DNA of 64,000 bases from Thysanoteuthis rhombus (lineage: Eukaryota; Mollusca; Cephalopoda; Oegopsida; Thysanoteuthidae). The notes under the pieces were generated by a model that saw only the letters and a program-made list of their open reading frames with translations, made no database searches and was not told the DNA's origin. The DNA lies in NCBI GenBank assembly GCA_963457665.1, contig OY735209.1, positions 56,765,519 through 56,829,518 of the forward strand, read 5' to 3'. Shown piece after piece: positions 11,460 to 23,635 of the stretch (positions within the stretch are counted from its first letter, which is position 1; the number at the start of each line of letters is the position of its first letter). Made by a program: the position numbers and the translations under genes.

Positions 11460-11650
11460 GATTTGAGGTTAGGTCAATTTTGGCATTTTCAAAATTGGTC
11501 AAGTTTGGCATTTTCGAATCTATCCGAGACGGCTGCACCCTATAGGCTCAAAATTTATGTACAAGGGGAAACTGAGCACAGTATGAACATAGGATAAGGA
11601 GTGATGACCTCTCTTGACTTTTAAAGGTTAATCTAAGGCCATACTAATTC
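11460..11650 (-). repeat. dispersed copy of the 123-bp repeat
   Basis: On the minus strand the blocks CCTTGTACATAAATTT, TAGGGTGCAGC and AAATGCCAAAATTGACCT follow in the same order as in the tandem array at 38.32-38.83 kb. One core unit plus flanks is present. Confidence 0.65.
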
Positions 11651-12078
11651 AGATATTTTCAAAGCAGCTATATATATACATATACATACATATATATGTG
11701 TGTGTGTGAGTGTTTAGGTAGCAATCCTTCGTTAATGCAAGTCTAGTCAAATACGACTGACATGAAACATTTTTGCAGTCATTTTGTTAGTTTTCATTGT
11801 TTACGCACAAGAGAAGGTAGTTCATAATGCAATGTATGCGAGTATTGTCCGAGGGGAAAAACTGTTACTTTTTTTCATGTATTTGAATAGTGTTTCATTC
11901 AGCATGCGCCATTGTTGTGTTGACCAGTGATGGCTGAATTCTTTTTGGGTCTTCCAGTTATTGAACACATTCAAGACCCTCAGCTCGAGGTGGGAAAAAA
12001 AATTGCTATGGGATGGAATTTTTATCTTGATAATGAACACTCAAAGTATGGCTAGCCTTCTTTTTACCATTGTTTATA
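11651..12078. other. non-coding stretch with a short TA/TG tract
   Basis: A TATATA/GTGTGT tract lies at about 11670-11710. No gene is recognised; the minus-strand frame at 11822-12040 has no motif. Confidence 0.5.
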
Positions 12079-12449
12079 AACCCGCAAACTGAAAAGCATG
12101 CAACGTGCGCATGAGAGAATCATGCTAAACCTCACATGGAGAGATCACAGAACAGCAAAGCATATCCGAAAGAAAACGGTGGTCAGAGACATCATAGAAT
12201 CCATCAGAAAACTCAAATGGCAAGAGGCTGGTCATTATGCGAGAATGAAAGACAGCCGATGGACATCACGACTCACATAATGGATCCCCAGAGAGCACAT
12301 GCGAAACTGAGGCCGAAAAAAATAAGATGGAGAGATGAAGAAATTCAGAAAATACTGGCCCCGTGGCGCCCATGATAGAGAGATGTGGCGGATCCTGGGG
12401 AAGGTGTATGTCCAACGATGGATGTTAAAAGACTGATGATGATGATGTT
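12079..12449 (+). mobile_element. RTE-clade LINE, 3' fragment
   Basis: Encodes a broken version of the RTE C-terminus. Frames read LKSMQRAHERIMLNLTWRDH, then KLKW, ARM-DSRW, and MD-QRAHAKLRPKK-RWRDE. It ends with the AACGATGGATGTTAAAAGAC block and a GATGATGATG tail near 12437-12449. It begins abruptly in the region just after the RT thumb, so it is 5'-truncated. Two frames are needed to read the protein, so it is non-functional. Confidence 0.85.
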
Positions 12450-12510
12450 GTTGGCAAGCATTTTGTGGAGTGGTATAAGTTTGTTTTGGTAGGTCTGTAT
12501 TTTCCAGACT

Positions 12511-12513
12511 TGC

Positions 12514-12568
<55 letters not shown>

Positions 12569-12580
12569 TGTGTGTGTGTA
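12511..12580. repeat. (TG)n microsatellite
   Basis: TG dinucleotide run with one TT interruption near 12565, about 60 bp after the RTE tail. Confidence 0.95.
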
Positions 12581-12871
12581 AAAATAGTAGAATAAAGTTA
12601 TATATTAAAATCATAGTTTGAGGGAAGATGGTGCTAGATTAATACTGCTGTTAAGATAACTTCTTTGTTTTTAAATTTCCGACACGCTTAGATGGTAAAC
12701 AACTGATCATCAAAACAAGAAAGATTAATACGTAGTACTATCTGTGTAAATATAAAGCCTACTGAAAAGGTCTACATAAACAGATATTGGGAATTAATTG
12801 ACTGGAATGGCATAAGCATTTTTTTATATATATATATATTTAGTAATTAAAGCTGAAAAGCTTTCTAGACT

Positions 12872-12884
12872 ACACATGCACACA

Positions 12885-12968
<84 letters not shown>
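12872..12968. repeat. compound CA/CT/CA/TA/TG microsatellite
   Basis: Consecutive runs of (CA), (CT)n, (CA)n, (TA)n and (TG)n. The (CA)n-(TA)-(TG)n part is self-complementary and could form a hairpin. Confidence 0.95.
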
Positions 12969-12974
12969 ATAATC

Positions 12975-13215
12975 GTACAGGACAATTATTCGGGAAACAT
13001 ATTTCGTCCGACACCGGAATTAACAGAGTAGCAAATCGGACGCAAATCAAACGGACAACAATGTAAATGAATAAAGAAAATAAGCACATTGCAGGATTCG
13101 AGCTTGCATCCACCAGGAGGCAGTGTTTTGTGCAAGTAACGCTATTGGTAAGCATAAGTTCTAAATAGTACCTTCGATATAAACATATAAGAGCGGAGGA
13201 GTCGTCGGTAATGCA
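12975..13215 (-). repeat. SINE-A copy (tRNA-derived)
   Basis: On the minus strand a degenerate tRNA-like head carries a B-box-like AGCTCGAATCCT (13093-13104). A body reading GTGCTTATTTTCTTTATTCA and a GTGTCGGACGAAATATG block follow. The upstream flank GGGCCTTTGCATTACC near 13205 also precedes the other SINE-A copies at 13.5 and 16.0 kb, so it is part of the element. Confidence 0.6.
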
Positions 13216-13364
13216 AAGGCCCAAATAATTATTTCAACTCTGAATTCTCATTTTATTCTATTCACGGTCTGTACTTGCTCTATTCATTTCTTTCAGAAAT
13301 GATTATAAATTGCATTATTTTATATTAAAACTACATTTAAAATTACCCCTCGTTATTACTTGGG

Positions 13365-13520
13365 TTAATTTATCATTTAGCCCAGACAGCATAGATCAAA
13401 TAGACAATTAAAGAGAATGGAGCTACTGCAGGAATCGAACCTATCAACGATAGGGTATCTGCTTCAACGTAGTGTTGCTCTTACCTTTGAATTAAACTGG
13501 TAACGCAAAGGCCCAAATAT
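13365..13520 (-). repeat. SINE-A copy (tRNA-derived)
   Basis: On the minus strand GGGCCTTTGCGTTACC leads into a tRNA-like head. The internal blocks AAGAGCAACACTACGTTGAA, ATACCCTATC and B box AGGTTCGATTCC (13431-13442) are followed by CTCTTTAATTGTCTATTTG. The order and spacing match 16.03-16.20 and 16.23-16.37 kb. Confidence 0.75.
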
Positions 13521-16020
13521 GATGTAGCTACGTTAATTCTGCAACCTTTACAATTTTTAACCATTTTCCATTTAAATCCAACGTAGCCCTCTGATGTTTG
13601 ATGCCTCTTCATCAAGACTTGTCCCCTCCTTGAATGACATGAGTCCACTGGTTCTAAAATCACTGTTCAAATTCAAACTATGACAAACCAATACACTCAA
13701 AAGATTTAAGATACTTGATGGTGTCTAGAATTTCAGCGTATACTTTTGATGTGTGTGTGTGTTTTGATGTGTGTATGTGTTTGCAAAGACCTCCCCCCCT
13801 TTACTCAGAGGGGGGTTCTTGCAAACTTTCAACAATCTTGATCAAATTGTTTTCAATGAAACTACAACTTCGATCGTTGAAGACCACCTGGGGTCACTAA
13901 CACCATCAACTGAACAATCTAAAAAATTTTTTTGTGATCTCTCATCACTTTGAACGGGTGCCAAAGTAACAAAAACACTGCCTGTGCCCCCCCCCAACAA
14001 ATCACCGCAGTGACACATCATTTTGCTTTATCGTTGCCACAAAGGTTCAATGAGTGGCAACATGGTTGAAGATGAGAGGATTCTGTGGAGGGGAAAAGAG
14101 AGAAGGCTGATCCCTTATATTCTCCACTCATGTTGCCTACATTGGTAATAATGGAACAGAGCTGTCTTCAAGAATTTGATAATACTTTAAGCGATTTCCA
14201 CTCGTTTTTACCTCATTGTCAAAGATAAAAATAAAAAAACGCTGCTTAATAGTATATTCTTCGCCAGACGAGAGAACATAACGTAAAATAATAGTTCATT
14301 GCTCTTGACATGAGCTGTCTGGTATCGTATCCACCAGCAGAGAATACTTAGCAGATGGAAGTTCTGAAACGGCAGCATTCCATTCATGCAAATCAACCAA
14401 TGCTTTGTCTTACCGATATATATTTTCTCTTTGAATGTCCAAAGTCTTAATTGGTTCCAAGAATAGCTATCATGCAGACTGAAAGTCGTCAGTACTCTCG
14501 ACGAATTAGGGTTTCTTAAAATTGTTAGAGTCTGAACTTGATGAGGGTGGAAGACTCGAAGTTCGATTAGATATCTTGAGAACTTGATTGTTCAACTAAA
14601 ACTTGAATAGGAATCTTAATCCTCAAGGGGGCTTTGTTAATTAAGGAAAAGTCTGATTTTTTCTGTCTTTATGTATCTTGAAATTGAGAAGATGAGGGTG
14701 CCGACTTATATCTGAGTCGTTCATGTTCTCGAAGAGATCTGCCCATTGTTTTAGCGAATAGGCATCAGGCACCTGCAGAAGTGCCACCTAATAATTACCA
14801 GAACTCTTGATGGCTAGAATCTTGACCAATACACCAATGAGATGTTCCGTCAGAAAGACATAGTACGAATGTGTGAACATTTTGAGAAGGATCCACAAAA
14901 CCTTGTTATTCTAGGGTCTGTTGATAATAAAGCAATTTCTTGCACATTAATTCAGAGTTAACAAAGCCAAGTTAAACTCAATTTATCAAAATAGCAAATA
15001 CATTAATTAAACTATTAAGTGATGTTTTGATCAGGGAGGGGTAAGCATCTATTCCTCGTAGCCTCGGTCGGATTAACATTTTCTGAGCCTTGAGCTTAGT
15101 ATTTAAGACTGCATCTTTTCTCCAGGTTCCCGGCCTGGGGATCTGAAAATCCCGGGTTTCATTCTAACTTCAGAACGAAACCGTACTTAATGCATTGTTT
15201 TCAATGAAAAATTATACCTCATTTTATGAACTTCCACTTTACGAACTATCGTTAGGAACGAATTACTTCGTGAAGGCGACGCATACCTGTAAATATTTTT
15301 GCTTGATTGCTATTTTTTTACTTTTTTATTTATATTTTCAATTTTTTAGATATTTTTGGCGGGTCCCTATGACTCCCGGGCTTTGGGGTTCAACCAATCA
15401 AAACCATCGAGGACATCTTCCACTGCTGGGATACGCAATATTTATAAAAACACTGACATTTTAAGTAATCACAATGAACTAAGCGTGACGTGTGTCTTGT
15501 AAACCTGGAATGCGGTTTTTATGCTATCAGCAATCGTTCTTTTCTCTCTGTCTGTCTATCTGTCTATCTGTATGTCTCTGTCTCTGTCTCCCTCTCTCAA
15601 TCTCTCTCTTTCGCTTTCTTTCGCTTTCTTTTATTTGTAGTCTCTTAGCTGACACTTAGCGGCTAAGTATCAGGACCATATTTAGATATATTTAAAGAAA
15701 AAAATCTCTTTTCGTGTATTGTCTGGCATTTATCTTACAAGTCTGCCATTTTGTAAACGGATCTTATGAGTCTGTTAATACAAAATTACTTTTTTTATCT
15801 TTTTATTTTCTTTCTTCTTATTCAAATCTTGACATTCCGGCCACCCAATAATATTGAGCTCTTCCCACGACCATATATATAAAGAAATGGATGCATATGA
15901 TCCGACAGAGTGAATTATAAATTGCGTTATATTATACAAAAACTCATTTAAAATGATCTCCCATCATTATACCTTAATATATCACTTACCATTGAGCTAA
16001 ATGAGGATTTGGGATGAAAA
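13521..16020. other. non-coding stretch, no gene recognised
   Basis: Open frames are short and without motifs. Pyrimidine-rich (TCTG/TCTC)n sequence lies at about 15540-15620. A short fragment with ATGCATATGATCCGACAG near 15890-15910 resembles the 180-bp repeat of 7 and 9 kb. Confidence 0.5.
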
Positions 16021-16205
16021 CAGTTATTTGGGGCTTTGCATTGCCGGCGGCTGTTTAGCTCAATGGCAAGAGTACCTCTACGTTAAAATAGCTACCCTAT
16101 TGGTGACAGGTTCGATTCTGCAGCATCTCCATTTTCTTTGATTGTTTATTCAATTTACGTTGTCTAAGCCAAATGATACGTGAACTAAACAGTGGCCAGC
16201 AATGC
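16020..16205 (+). repeat. SINE-A copy (tRNA-derived)
   Basis: The tRNA-like head has A box TTAGCTCAATGG (about 16055-16066) and B box AGGTTCGATTC (16108-16118). The A to B spacing is about 52 bp, longer than in an ordinary tRNA without an intron. The body is ATTTTCTTTGATTGTTTATTC, then ACGTTGTCTAAGC. An ordinary tRNA gene is unlikely because the body is shared with dispersed copies and the acceptor arms do not pair by eye. Confidence 0.75.
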
Positions 16206-16224
16206 AAAGGATAAAATAACTACT

Positions 16225-16372
16225 TTCAACCCTATTTCTCAATTGTAAGAGCACTGCTACGTCGAAGCGGCTACCGTATCGGTGACATGTTCGATTCCTG
16301 CCGCAGCCTTATTTTCTTTCATGGTTTATTCTATTTACATTGTCTAGGTTGAGGGATATATTAACGAATGGA
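16225..16372 (+). repeat. SINE-A copy, tandem to the previous one
   Basis: The same order of blocks as the copy just upstream: TCAATTGTAAGAGCACTGC, ACGTCGAAGCGGCTACC, B box TGTTCGATTCC (16288-16298), ATTTTCTTTCATGGTTTATTC and TACATTGTCTAGG. The A box is worn (TTCTCAATTG). The direct head-to-tail arrangement suggests a dimer or two nearby insertions. Confidence 0.75.
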
Positions 16373-16406
16373 GATCATTTCAAATAAGTTTCTGCAGAAT
16401 ATAACG

Positions 16407-16409
<3 letters not shown>

Positions 16410-16449
<40 letters not shown>
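16410..16449. repeat. (TA)n microsatellite
   Basis: TA dinucleotides about 40 bp downstream of the second SINE-A copy. Confidence 0.95.
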
Positions 16450-16451
<2 letters not shown>

Positions 16452-16984
16452 GGATTGTTATTGTTGCGGCAATATAAATTGATTCTAAATCTGAGTGCTT
16501 CTGGTAAATTATTTTCACATATTTGTAATCCAAAGCCTTTCAGCTGCAAATACGAACCCACACGAAACTGCTTAATCCTATTGCATGAAACAATGCTTAT
16601 GGCTTCCATGCAATGGCATCAACATCAGTCCAAATATCAAATGCCTGCATTCTGCTGAATGCACAGATTTGAGAAAGGCTATTCGAGTGAGAAACTGAAT
16701 CAATAGAGTTTGCAGAAAATCTCCCTTATATTGACAGCCACAATGATTTTGACAAACTCGGAAACTGAAGTTGACCCTATTTTCTTATTCTGAAAAAAGA
16801 CTTTTCTTTGAATCAACTTGAAAAAATTGCTTGGTTGAAAGAGAAAAAATGTTAACCCATTTTTTTAGTTTGTCTCAAAAGCAAATTTCTGATTAAATAT
16901 GATAAAAATTACTTAAGCTGAAGTAATAAATTTACATGCAGTAAATTGGAGTATTTTTCAAAGTTTTTACGACGTAACACAGAT
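16450..16984. other. non-coding stretch, no gene recognised
   Basis: No supported feature; open frames overlap on both strands and lack motifs. Confidence 0.5.
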
Positions 16985-17140
16985 TTCAGCGTACGGTAAC
17001 AAGAACAACAGGAACAAGGACAATCCTCACCAAAATTAGGGGTATATGTGAAATTCACATCACTCTACCATGATTTGATCTCATGATCAACTGATTGTCA
17101 GGAGACTATCCTACTGACCTGCTGTATTGGCAAGTGCTAG
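16985..17140 (-). repeat. SINE-C copy (tRNA-derived, TGTCCT-like tail)
   Basis: On the minus strand GGTCAGTAGGATAGTCTCC looks like an A box region, followed by GTTGATCATGAGATCAAATC (B-box-like). The 3' tail is TTGTCCTTGTTCCTGTTG. The second half aligns block by block with 18.13-18.26 kb on the other strand. Confidence 0.6.
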
Positions 17141-17229
17141 ATTTTAACAGAAAGAAATTTATCATACATATCATATCATTCCAATAAATAAATATAATAA
17201 TATAAAAAAAAATTTTTTAGATATTTTTT

Positions 17230-17231
<2 letters not shown>

Positions 17232-17291
<60 letters not shown>

Positions 17292-17298
17292 TATATGA
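17232..17298. repeat. (TA)n microsatellite with one TG
   Basis: TA run interrupted once by TGTA near 17271. Confidence 0.95.
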
Positions 17299-17984
17299 CA
17301 CAAAAGTTGTCTCTTCAGTCAGTATGCAAGTTGGAGTGGAGTCTTGTCTTTACTACTCTCTTCATCAAGTTCATTGAATGTCAAATTGTTATTGTTGACA
17401 TTTGGAATAATTCCCTTGTTTTATTCCATGAAGGAGACACTTGATATTTAACTTGACAAAATTTTGTTTATTTTATCGTGATTATTCCATTTGCTTCGCT
17501 CTTTTTTACCAATCATTTTTTTCTCTTCTGATAAAGGTCACTGTTATTTATAACCTGTTCTGTCTTGCTTGTAGGTCATATGGCTGACATAAAAATCTTC
17601 TTCCTCATACCGCTCCCTGTTTTCATCGAGGATTATTTAGCAAATTTATTCTATTCAGTGCATTCATACCGCAAAAAGAAGATTCTTTAGATGTCAGCCT
17701 ATAAGCGTGTCAGTTACGCACCGTATATCTGAATCAATATCAATGAATTTATATCTGGCCTCAGGAAGCAGTCGTAATGACAAGTGACACAAAATATACA
17801 CCAAGAGAAACCTGGCTGCTGCAGCGACGAGCTCCGCTTCTATATCTATTCTAACTGGAAACGATTACTGCAACTTGATACGTGATAAATCAAAATGTTC
17901 AAGATTAAATGTATTTATTAGAATGAAATGAGCTGCTGCATATCTGTCAGATAAATTCTGTTGAAATGTAAGACTTGTCAGTTC
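17299..17984. other. non-coding stretch, no gene recognised
   Basis: No recognisable gene or repeat. Confidence 0.5.
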
Positions 17985-18260
17985 AGCTCAGTCAGTGATT
18001 CGCCGATCTATCAATCGGTTGCTCCTGATTTTAAGTCACGGTAGGGAAATGTTAATTTTATTGGAGTCATTTATCATAATGAAATCAGCCATAGATTTTG
18101 ATTGATATTAAGATTTGTCAAGAGACATGAATACCAATTAGTTGATCATGATTTGAAATTGACTTTAGGTAGGTTAATTTTTACACCCTTGAATTTAGTG
18201 AGAATATTTGTTTTTGTCCTTATTGTCCTTGTCCTTGTTCTTGTTCCTGTTGCGGTGGAA
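17985..18260 (+). repeat. SINE-C copy, probably two partial units
   Basis: At 18138-18260 the sequence has AGTTGATCATGATTTGAAAT, then TTTTTACACCCTTGAATTTAG and the hexamer-like tail TTGTCCTTGTCCTTGTTC. This is the same order as the minus-strand copy at 17.0-17.1 kb. A weaker partial unit (GATTTTAAGTCACGGTAGGG) lies at about 18027-18055. Confidence 0.55.
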
Positions 18261-19520
18261 AACCAAAGACAAATATAGGTTTAGACTAGAGTTTGACAAT
18301 TATTAGATCGCATAATTAGATCCTGCCAACAATATTTTGCCGTAAACTTTTCCGAAAATTCTTTTAGAAACCAATCGTTCACGCAAAATTCAATTTCACG
18401 GATTGGATTTATCATACTAACAGGTCAAAACGTAAATTCAATCTGATTCGTCATGTGACTGACTATATTAAATGCTAAATGAAGTGAGATCTCCCTTTAA
18501 ATCTGTATATCCCAGTTTATCAACGTAAAAACGATTCACGGATATAAAGGTGTCACCCGCTATTCGAGCTTACCTATAAGAGCCTTTTAGAAGCTGAAAT
18601 GGCCTACATTGAAGAAATGATTACCGCTAATTCAATTTGCATAATTCTTAAGCGTCCTCATTGCCCCCAAATAGTTATGATGGTATGTCAGGCAGAGTCA
18701 TTGGAGGTCATAGTGATGAGAGGTGTAAACAAAAGAGGATGAGTGTAGGCGCTGCCTCTATAATGGTTTGCTGCAAAAAAAGCTGCGTGATATTTTTGCG
18801 TTTTGCCTTTTTTCGAAAAAGAGAAAAGTTGCGTTGTTGGGGTTTCCCTAAGTTTTATTTTGTTGCTGACTCCATTTAGACAGGATTTATGGTATTGCAT
18901 CAAAAGGTTCCCACAGATGGAATTAGGTGCCTGCTCACGATTACTCAGAAGGGAGTGTTGACGTACCATTCGGTTAAGTAGGGGGAGAGGCTTGTAAGTT
19001 GAAGAGAAAGAGGAATCACAGTGGGATAAACGAGAAAGCTTCTCATGTAAAAAATACTACACTATTTATTGATGTAAATGAATCGTGAATTTATGAAATA
19101 AATGATTTCGTGTGATGTGTGGTAAATGCGAAGTATTTTCAAGGTGTGAAATAGAAGTCTGTAATCAATGCACTTGTCTGGTAATTCAGCAGTTGCGTTG
19201 CCTTATGCACGTATTCTTTGTCAGAGTCATTTTGCCGGACTGTTCTGTTATCTCTTGTCTTCCCCTGAATAAATAGGGGGTTTTGTTTACTTGAAACTTT
19301 TGGCCTTTTCTGGGAATTGTCACCATTTATGTTACAAAGGGACATTTTCCAGGAAACGTTTATTCTCCAGCAAATTCTCAGGTGTGTCCTGTTTCCAAAT
19401 TTAGTAATTGTCTTTTCAAGTAAATAGACAAATGAGAGGAGATTGAGAGAGAAGTATATGTGTATTTGCAGCATTTTTCACTGAGATATTCAGATTTAAT
19501 TTAGATACATTCACATTTCA

Positions 19521-19522
<2 letters not shown>
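18261..19522. other. non-coding stretch, no gene recognised
   Basis: The longest open frame (minus strand 19139-19474, 111 codons) has no recognisable domain and no supporting splice or start context. I do not call it a gene. Confidence 0.5.

Positions 19523-19601
<79 letters not shown>
19523..19601. repeat. (TA)n microsatellite
   Basis: Among the longest pure TA tracts in the window. Confidence 0.95.
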
Positions 19602-19603
<2 letters not shown>

Positions 19604-21446
19604 CAAATTGGCATCACTCCAGCGTAAAGCGAACGCTTGGAAAACGAAGACAATACGTATTTGAATTCCAATGAATGATTTCTTCAGAGAAGTAACTACA
19701 AAACTCATCTCAATGGAAGAATTCATCGTTTAAAATGGTGGTTGGGATACGTTTTTTTCAGCAACCTTGTTACCTTCAAGTGTTGGAATCCATGGTTACG
19801 TCCTGAGAACCAAGAAAAGCTGGGATCATTCTGGTTGAACATGAACAAGAAAATGGAGAACAACAAAACGTTAGAAACAGTCAACCAAAACTATCAACAA
19901 AATTTCTCTTAAGGTTTCTTCAGTTTTTGAGTTAGTCCGGCAGGTTTGCATCTGGATGGCTATGGATGTATCACGTGTTCAGTCCGCAGTAATGGGCTTA
20001 CAGGGCCAAAAATTCAAACATTTACTACTCCTTATTATATCAAGAAAAAAGGATTCTTTTTTCGAATTTTAAAACCTTCTCGCTGCCTTCTAGTAGGGGA
20101 TTAAATTTGCAATATGAATTCATGCTAAATCAATCACCAGTTTGTGTCTAACAACGTTCACTATTTGGCAATATTCAGATTTTTTTAGTGATCACTGTCC
20201 GAGAAAAAAGCGAGAGTTATTCTTTATCAGCCATTTTCACATTTTTGATTGATCACTCCTAACATGACATGCTGCCAGAAGACGTTGGTCACGTGACGTT
20301 TCCTATTAAGTAATTTGCTAGATTCTTTTGGGATATTTTTCATGTGCAGAGCAATTGCAAAATTGTGTGAATTTCTGAAGGCATTGGTAAACCAGCGATG
20401 TATAATAACACAGCAAATTCTGACTGTTTGGGGTGGGGAAGAGAACTTGTAATCACGACTCCACTGAACCCGATATGGGTAGAACATGTTTCAGCTTTTC
20501 TCATCGTTGTCCATTGATATTCTCGGTCAGCGCAAGTCTTTGCTGATAAACCAGATATTCCTGGCTGCAGGGAAAATATTAAGCATCAAAATTTACCAAC
20601 TTTCCCCTAAAATTTCTTTTAGCAAGTTTCAGCATTCAGACTGTATGTTGTGCATCACGAATCTAGAAAAGAAGACTGTAAATGGTCAGGATTTAAAGTA
20701 AGCGTTACTAACAAAATAAAATCTGGTACATGAATAATAAAGAAAGTATGATTACGTAGGACAAATTCAGACTCGATAAGTTGTCTAAGATTGTTATTAA
20801 ATAAAACAAAAAAAAACCTGGCTGCGCTAGAGTCAAACTCCCTTGCTTTATCAAAATCTAAAAGGCAAACAAAACAGAATTAATTTCTCCATCCAATATT
20901 ATTCCAAAATTACGTCACCCATTTCAACTTCCTTTATATGAGATTTGCAAACTTTGGCAAAATGAGTCGACCTCATTTGGGAGTGAATTAGCCATCAGAA
21001 TTTGCGTAGGTGACTGTGTCAATGTTGTTATATGACGTCACTGTTCATTGTCATCCGTCATTGTTTTTACAAACGAAAATTAAGTCAAAACATAGTTGTA
21101 CAAGTTTGACAATAATTCGATCCGCTTGAATTAGTTCTAACCTTAGACGCAAAAATTAACTCGCATTTTGAGATGCTTCTTGGGTGTAATGGTTCTGTCG
21201 CTCTCTTTTAAATTCAACTACCACCAATTATATTGGCTTATATCATCATACAGGTTTTTCTCGACATGCAAAAGTTGTCCATTCCCATGAAAAAATTTCG
21301 TAAGCCAAAATGACTCAAAGCAAAGAGGCGATTACCATTAATCTGTATGAGACAGACTTTTGAGCATCCCCAGACATAAAAATGGTAACGATGGTTAGTT
21401 AGGCTGAGTCATCGATTGGGGGTGAGGGATAAAGGAGATTGGGATG

Positions 21447-21448
<2 letters not shown>
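19602..21448. other. non-coding stretch, no gene recognised
   Basis: Nothing firm. On the minus strand near 20790-20850 GGGAGTTTGACTCTAGC resembles a B box, but no A box or repeat partner was found. Confidence 0.5.

Positions 21449-21489
<41 letters not shown>
21449..21489. repeat. (GA)n microsatellite
   Basis: GA dinucleotide run. Confidence 0.95.
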
Positions 21490-21492
<3 letters not shown>

Positions 21493-21821
21493 GAAGAGGG
21501 TGCATGCTGTTCTTATAGCGGGTCGCTCAACACAAACATTGAATATCATTTTCGCATTCAGCTTTTATTTTTGTAAAAATAAAGATGTGGCTACTTGTAT
21601 CATGGAAGTACACAGTTTGCATCTGTTTTTTAAGAATCATTTCATATACTTACGAACCATACGTACCACGATACGTACCACAATCATGGCCAAGTAAGCA
21701 CTCTAGTAAAGAGGATTATCCATGACAGTCTGCGGATAGTGTATCTTTTCTGGAGATCTTTGTAATTTTTTCATCTGTGTTGTGCGTAAAAATAATTTTT
21801 TTACGAGAAAGGATTGTTAGA
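21490..21821. other. non-coding stretch
   Basis: No gene or repeat recognised between the GA tract and the RTE copy. Confidence 0.5.
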
Positions 21822-22990
21822 ATATTATCATCATCAGTGTCCATTGTTGGACATGGACCTTCTCCAGGATTTCGCAGACCTTTCTATCATGGGTGTCACA
21901 GGGCCCAAATTTTCTGAACTTCTTTACTTCGTCATGCCATCGTATATCCTGCCGGCTATAGTTTTGCGTATGACTTCTAGGGATCCACATAGTGAGTTGT
22001 GATGTCCATCAGTTGTCAGACATTCAACATGACCAACCTATTGCCATTTGAGTTTTCGAGTGGATTCTATGGTATACCTGACTCTTGTTTTTTCTCTTAT
22101 ATACTTTGCTGTCTTGTGATCTCTCCATGTGAGTTTAAACACGATTCTCTCTTGTGCACGTTGCTTGGTTCTCACATTTTTTAGTAAGGTTCCATGTCTC
22201 TGCTTCGTTGGTGATCATCGAAAGAATGCATTTGTTGTAGACCCTTCTCTGTAAGATTAGTGGGATTTTCTTGTTCTTGAAGATGATTTTGCTCTAACTA
22301 GAATGATTCTTTACTTGAGTTCTTTTTTTGAGGGTTTCGTGGAGACTCGTTGTCCAAGGTAGATGTAGTCGTCTACTTTTTTCAGGTCTGCGTTTTTCGA
22401 TTTTGATTTTTGTGTCCTCAATATATCTGTTATACATGATATTAGTTTTACCATTTCTTGTCTCTCTTTTGTGAAAAGAGCCATGTCGTCTGCAAATCTG
22501 AGGTTACTTAGGTATTTGTCTTTATTATCCCAATCTAGGTTTCGGAAGAATATCTCAAGACGGGCTGTGAAGAGTTTGGGTGAGCTGATATCATCTTGTC
22601 TTACTCCTCTTTTGAACTGAAAAGGCTCAGAGTATTTATGTAACCTAATAAATGAACTCCCGTGTCGATATATGTATGTTGCAAGATCGACTTAAACAGG
22701 GACTACGCCTTGTATGATAATATCGATGACCTTGGGGATTCTTAAAGTCGATAAATGCTACAACGAGTGGTATTGTATATTCTACTGCTTTCTCTTTTAA
22801 TGGATGAACTGAACGGGTATGGTCAATAGTTGAATAGCTCTTTCTGAATTCAGCCTATTCTCGTGGTTGGTTTTTTATTGAACGTTTTGGTGATTTGGTT
22901 GGCAAGTAGAATTTTATTGCAGATGGTGGCGAAACCAGTTTCTGATGTCTTGTACCAATATTCTGTGGATGTCATCATCGGGATCTCAGA
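21822..22990 (-). pseudogene. RTE-clade LINE relic (RT palm/thumb to 3' end)
   Basis: Minus strand. The 3' end lies at 21822 (TGATGATGATAA tail, then the TCCAACAATGGAC block). Reading 5' to 3', frames give KILLANQITKTFNK (like ITSRITKTL in the long copy) and ILQHTYIDT. Then come ISAHPNSSQPVLRY (RT region), RVYNKCILSM, AETWNLTKK, RSQDSKVYK and RWHDEVKKFRK. The order matches the copy at 40.57-42.68 kb throughout. Many stops and frameshifts are present and the YADD motif is not preserved. The 5' end is missing from within the RT domain. It is the second longest RTE copy here. Confidence 0.85.
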
Positions 22991-23635
22991 GAAGCCCTAA
23001 AAATCGATTTTGGAAAAGCGAGACACGTCCCACAATATAATTTACCTATCTGGTCACATTTTACCAAACTGTTATGTTTTTCTCCCTCCCTCCTCCTCAC
23101 ATTCTCGTCTTCTCTCTCTTTCTCTCTCTCTTCTTTTCCCTCTTTCTATTTTGTTTCTTTTAAAACGACAATGTTATAAATTATATCTCTTTTTGCAATT
23201 AAAGTTTTTGATTATGTTTCCTACACCTCTGAATTGATTGAGGGTTCATTTAAAAATGGGAATGATGAAAAAGGTTCCATTACCAAAAACCTTGAGGTTT
23301 ACATGAATGCAATCACCACGATCATTACTACAAAGAAAACCCTTGAAGCCAAATTCGGTCGGCACTGGTAAAAAATATAAACAAATAAAATGAATTTAGG
23401 ATAATTGAAGAAGAGTGAAAGCAAAGACTCGTCAGATGATTTCTGCCAATGATGGAAGAGCTGAAATGATTGAAAGATAAGCGCGTTGGTAAATAGATAG
23501 ATGAGTGGCCGAGTTGAAAAATTAATGAATCAATTGTGTTGAGAGCCGATGAACCTGGATGAATTTTTATTTTCTTCTGATCCGGGAAAATACACAGTGG
23601 CTCAGATTTCGACAACAGCTTACGTATTGACTAAG
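22991..23635. other. non-coding stretch, no gene recognised
   Basis: A TCTC-rich tract lies at about 23090-23160; no gene or repeat is recognised. Confidence 0.5.

Noticed and set aside
16035..16125. Functional tRNA gene
   Set aside because: A and B boxes are present but too far apart for an intronless tRNA, the acceptor arms do not pair by eye, and the sequence and its 3' body recur as dispersed copies.
19139..19474. 111-codon minus-strand open frame
   Set aside because: No recognisable motif, and AT-rich DNA produces frames of this length by chance over tens of kilobases.
20790..20850. B-box-like GGGAGTTTGACTCTAGC on the minus strand
   Set aside because: No A box and no repeat partner in the window.
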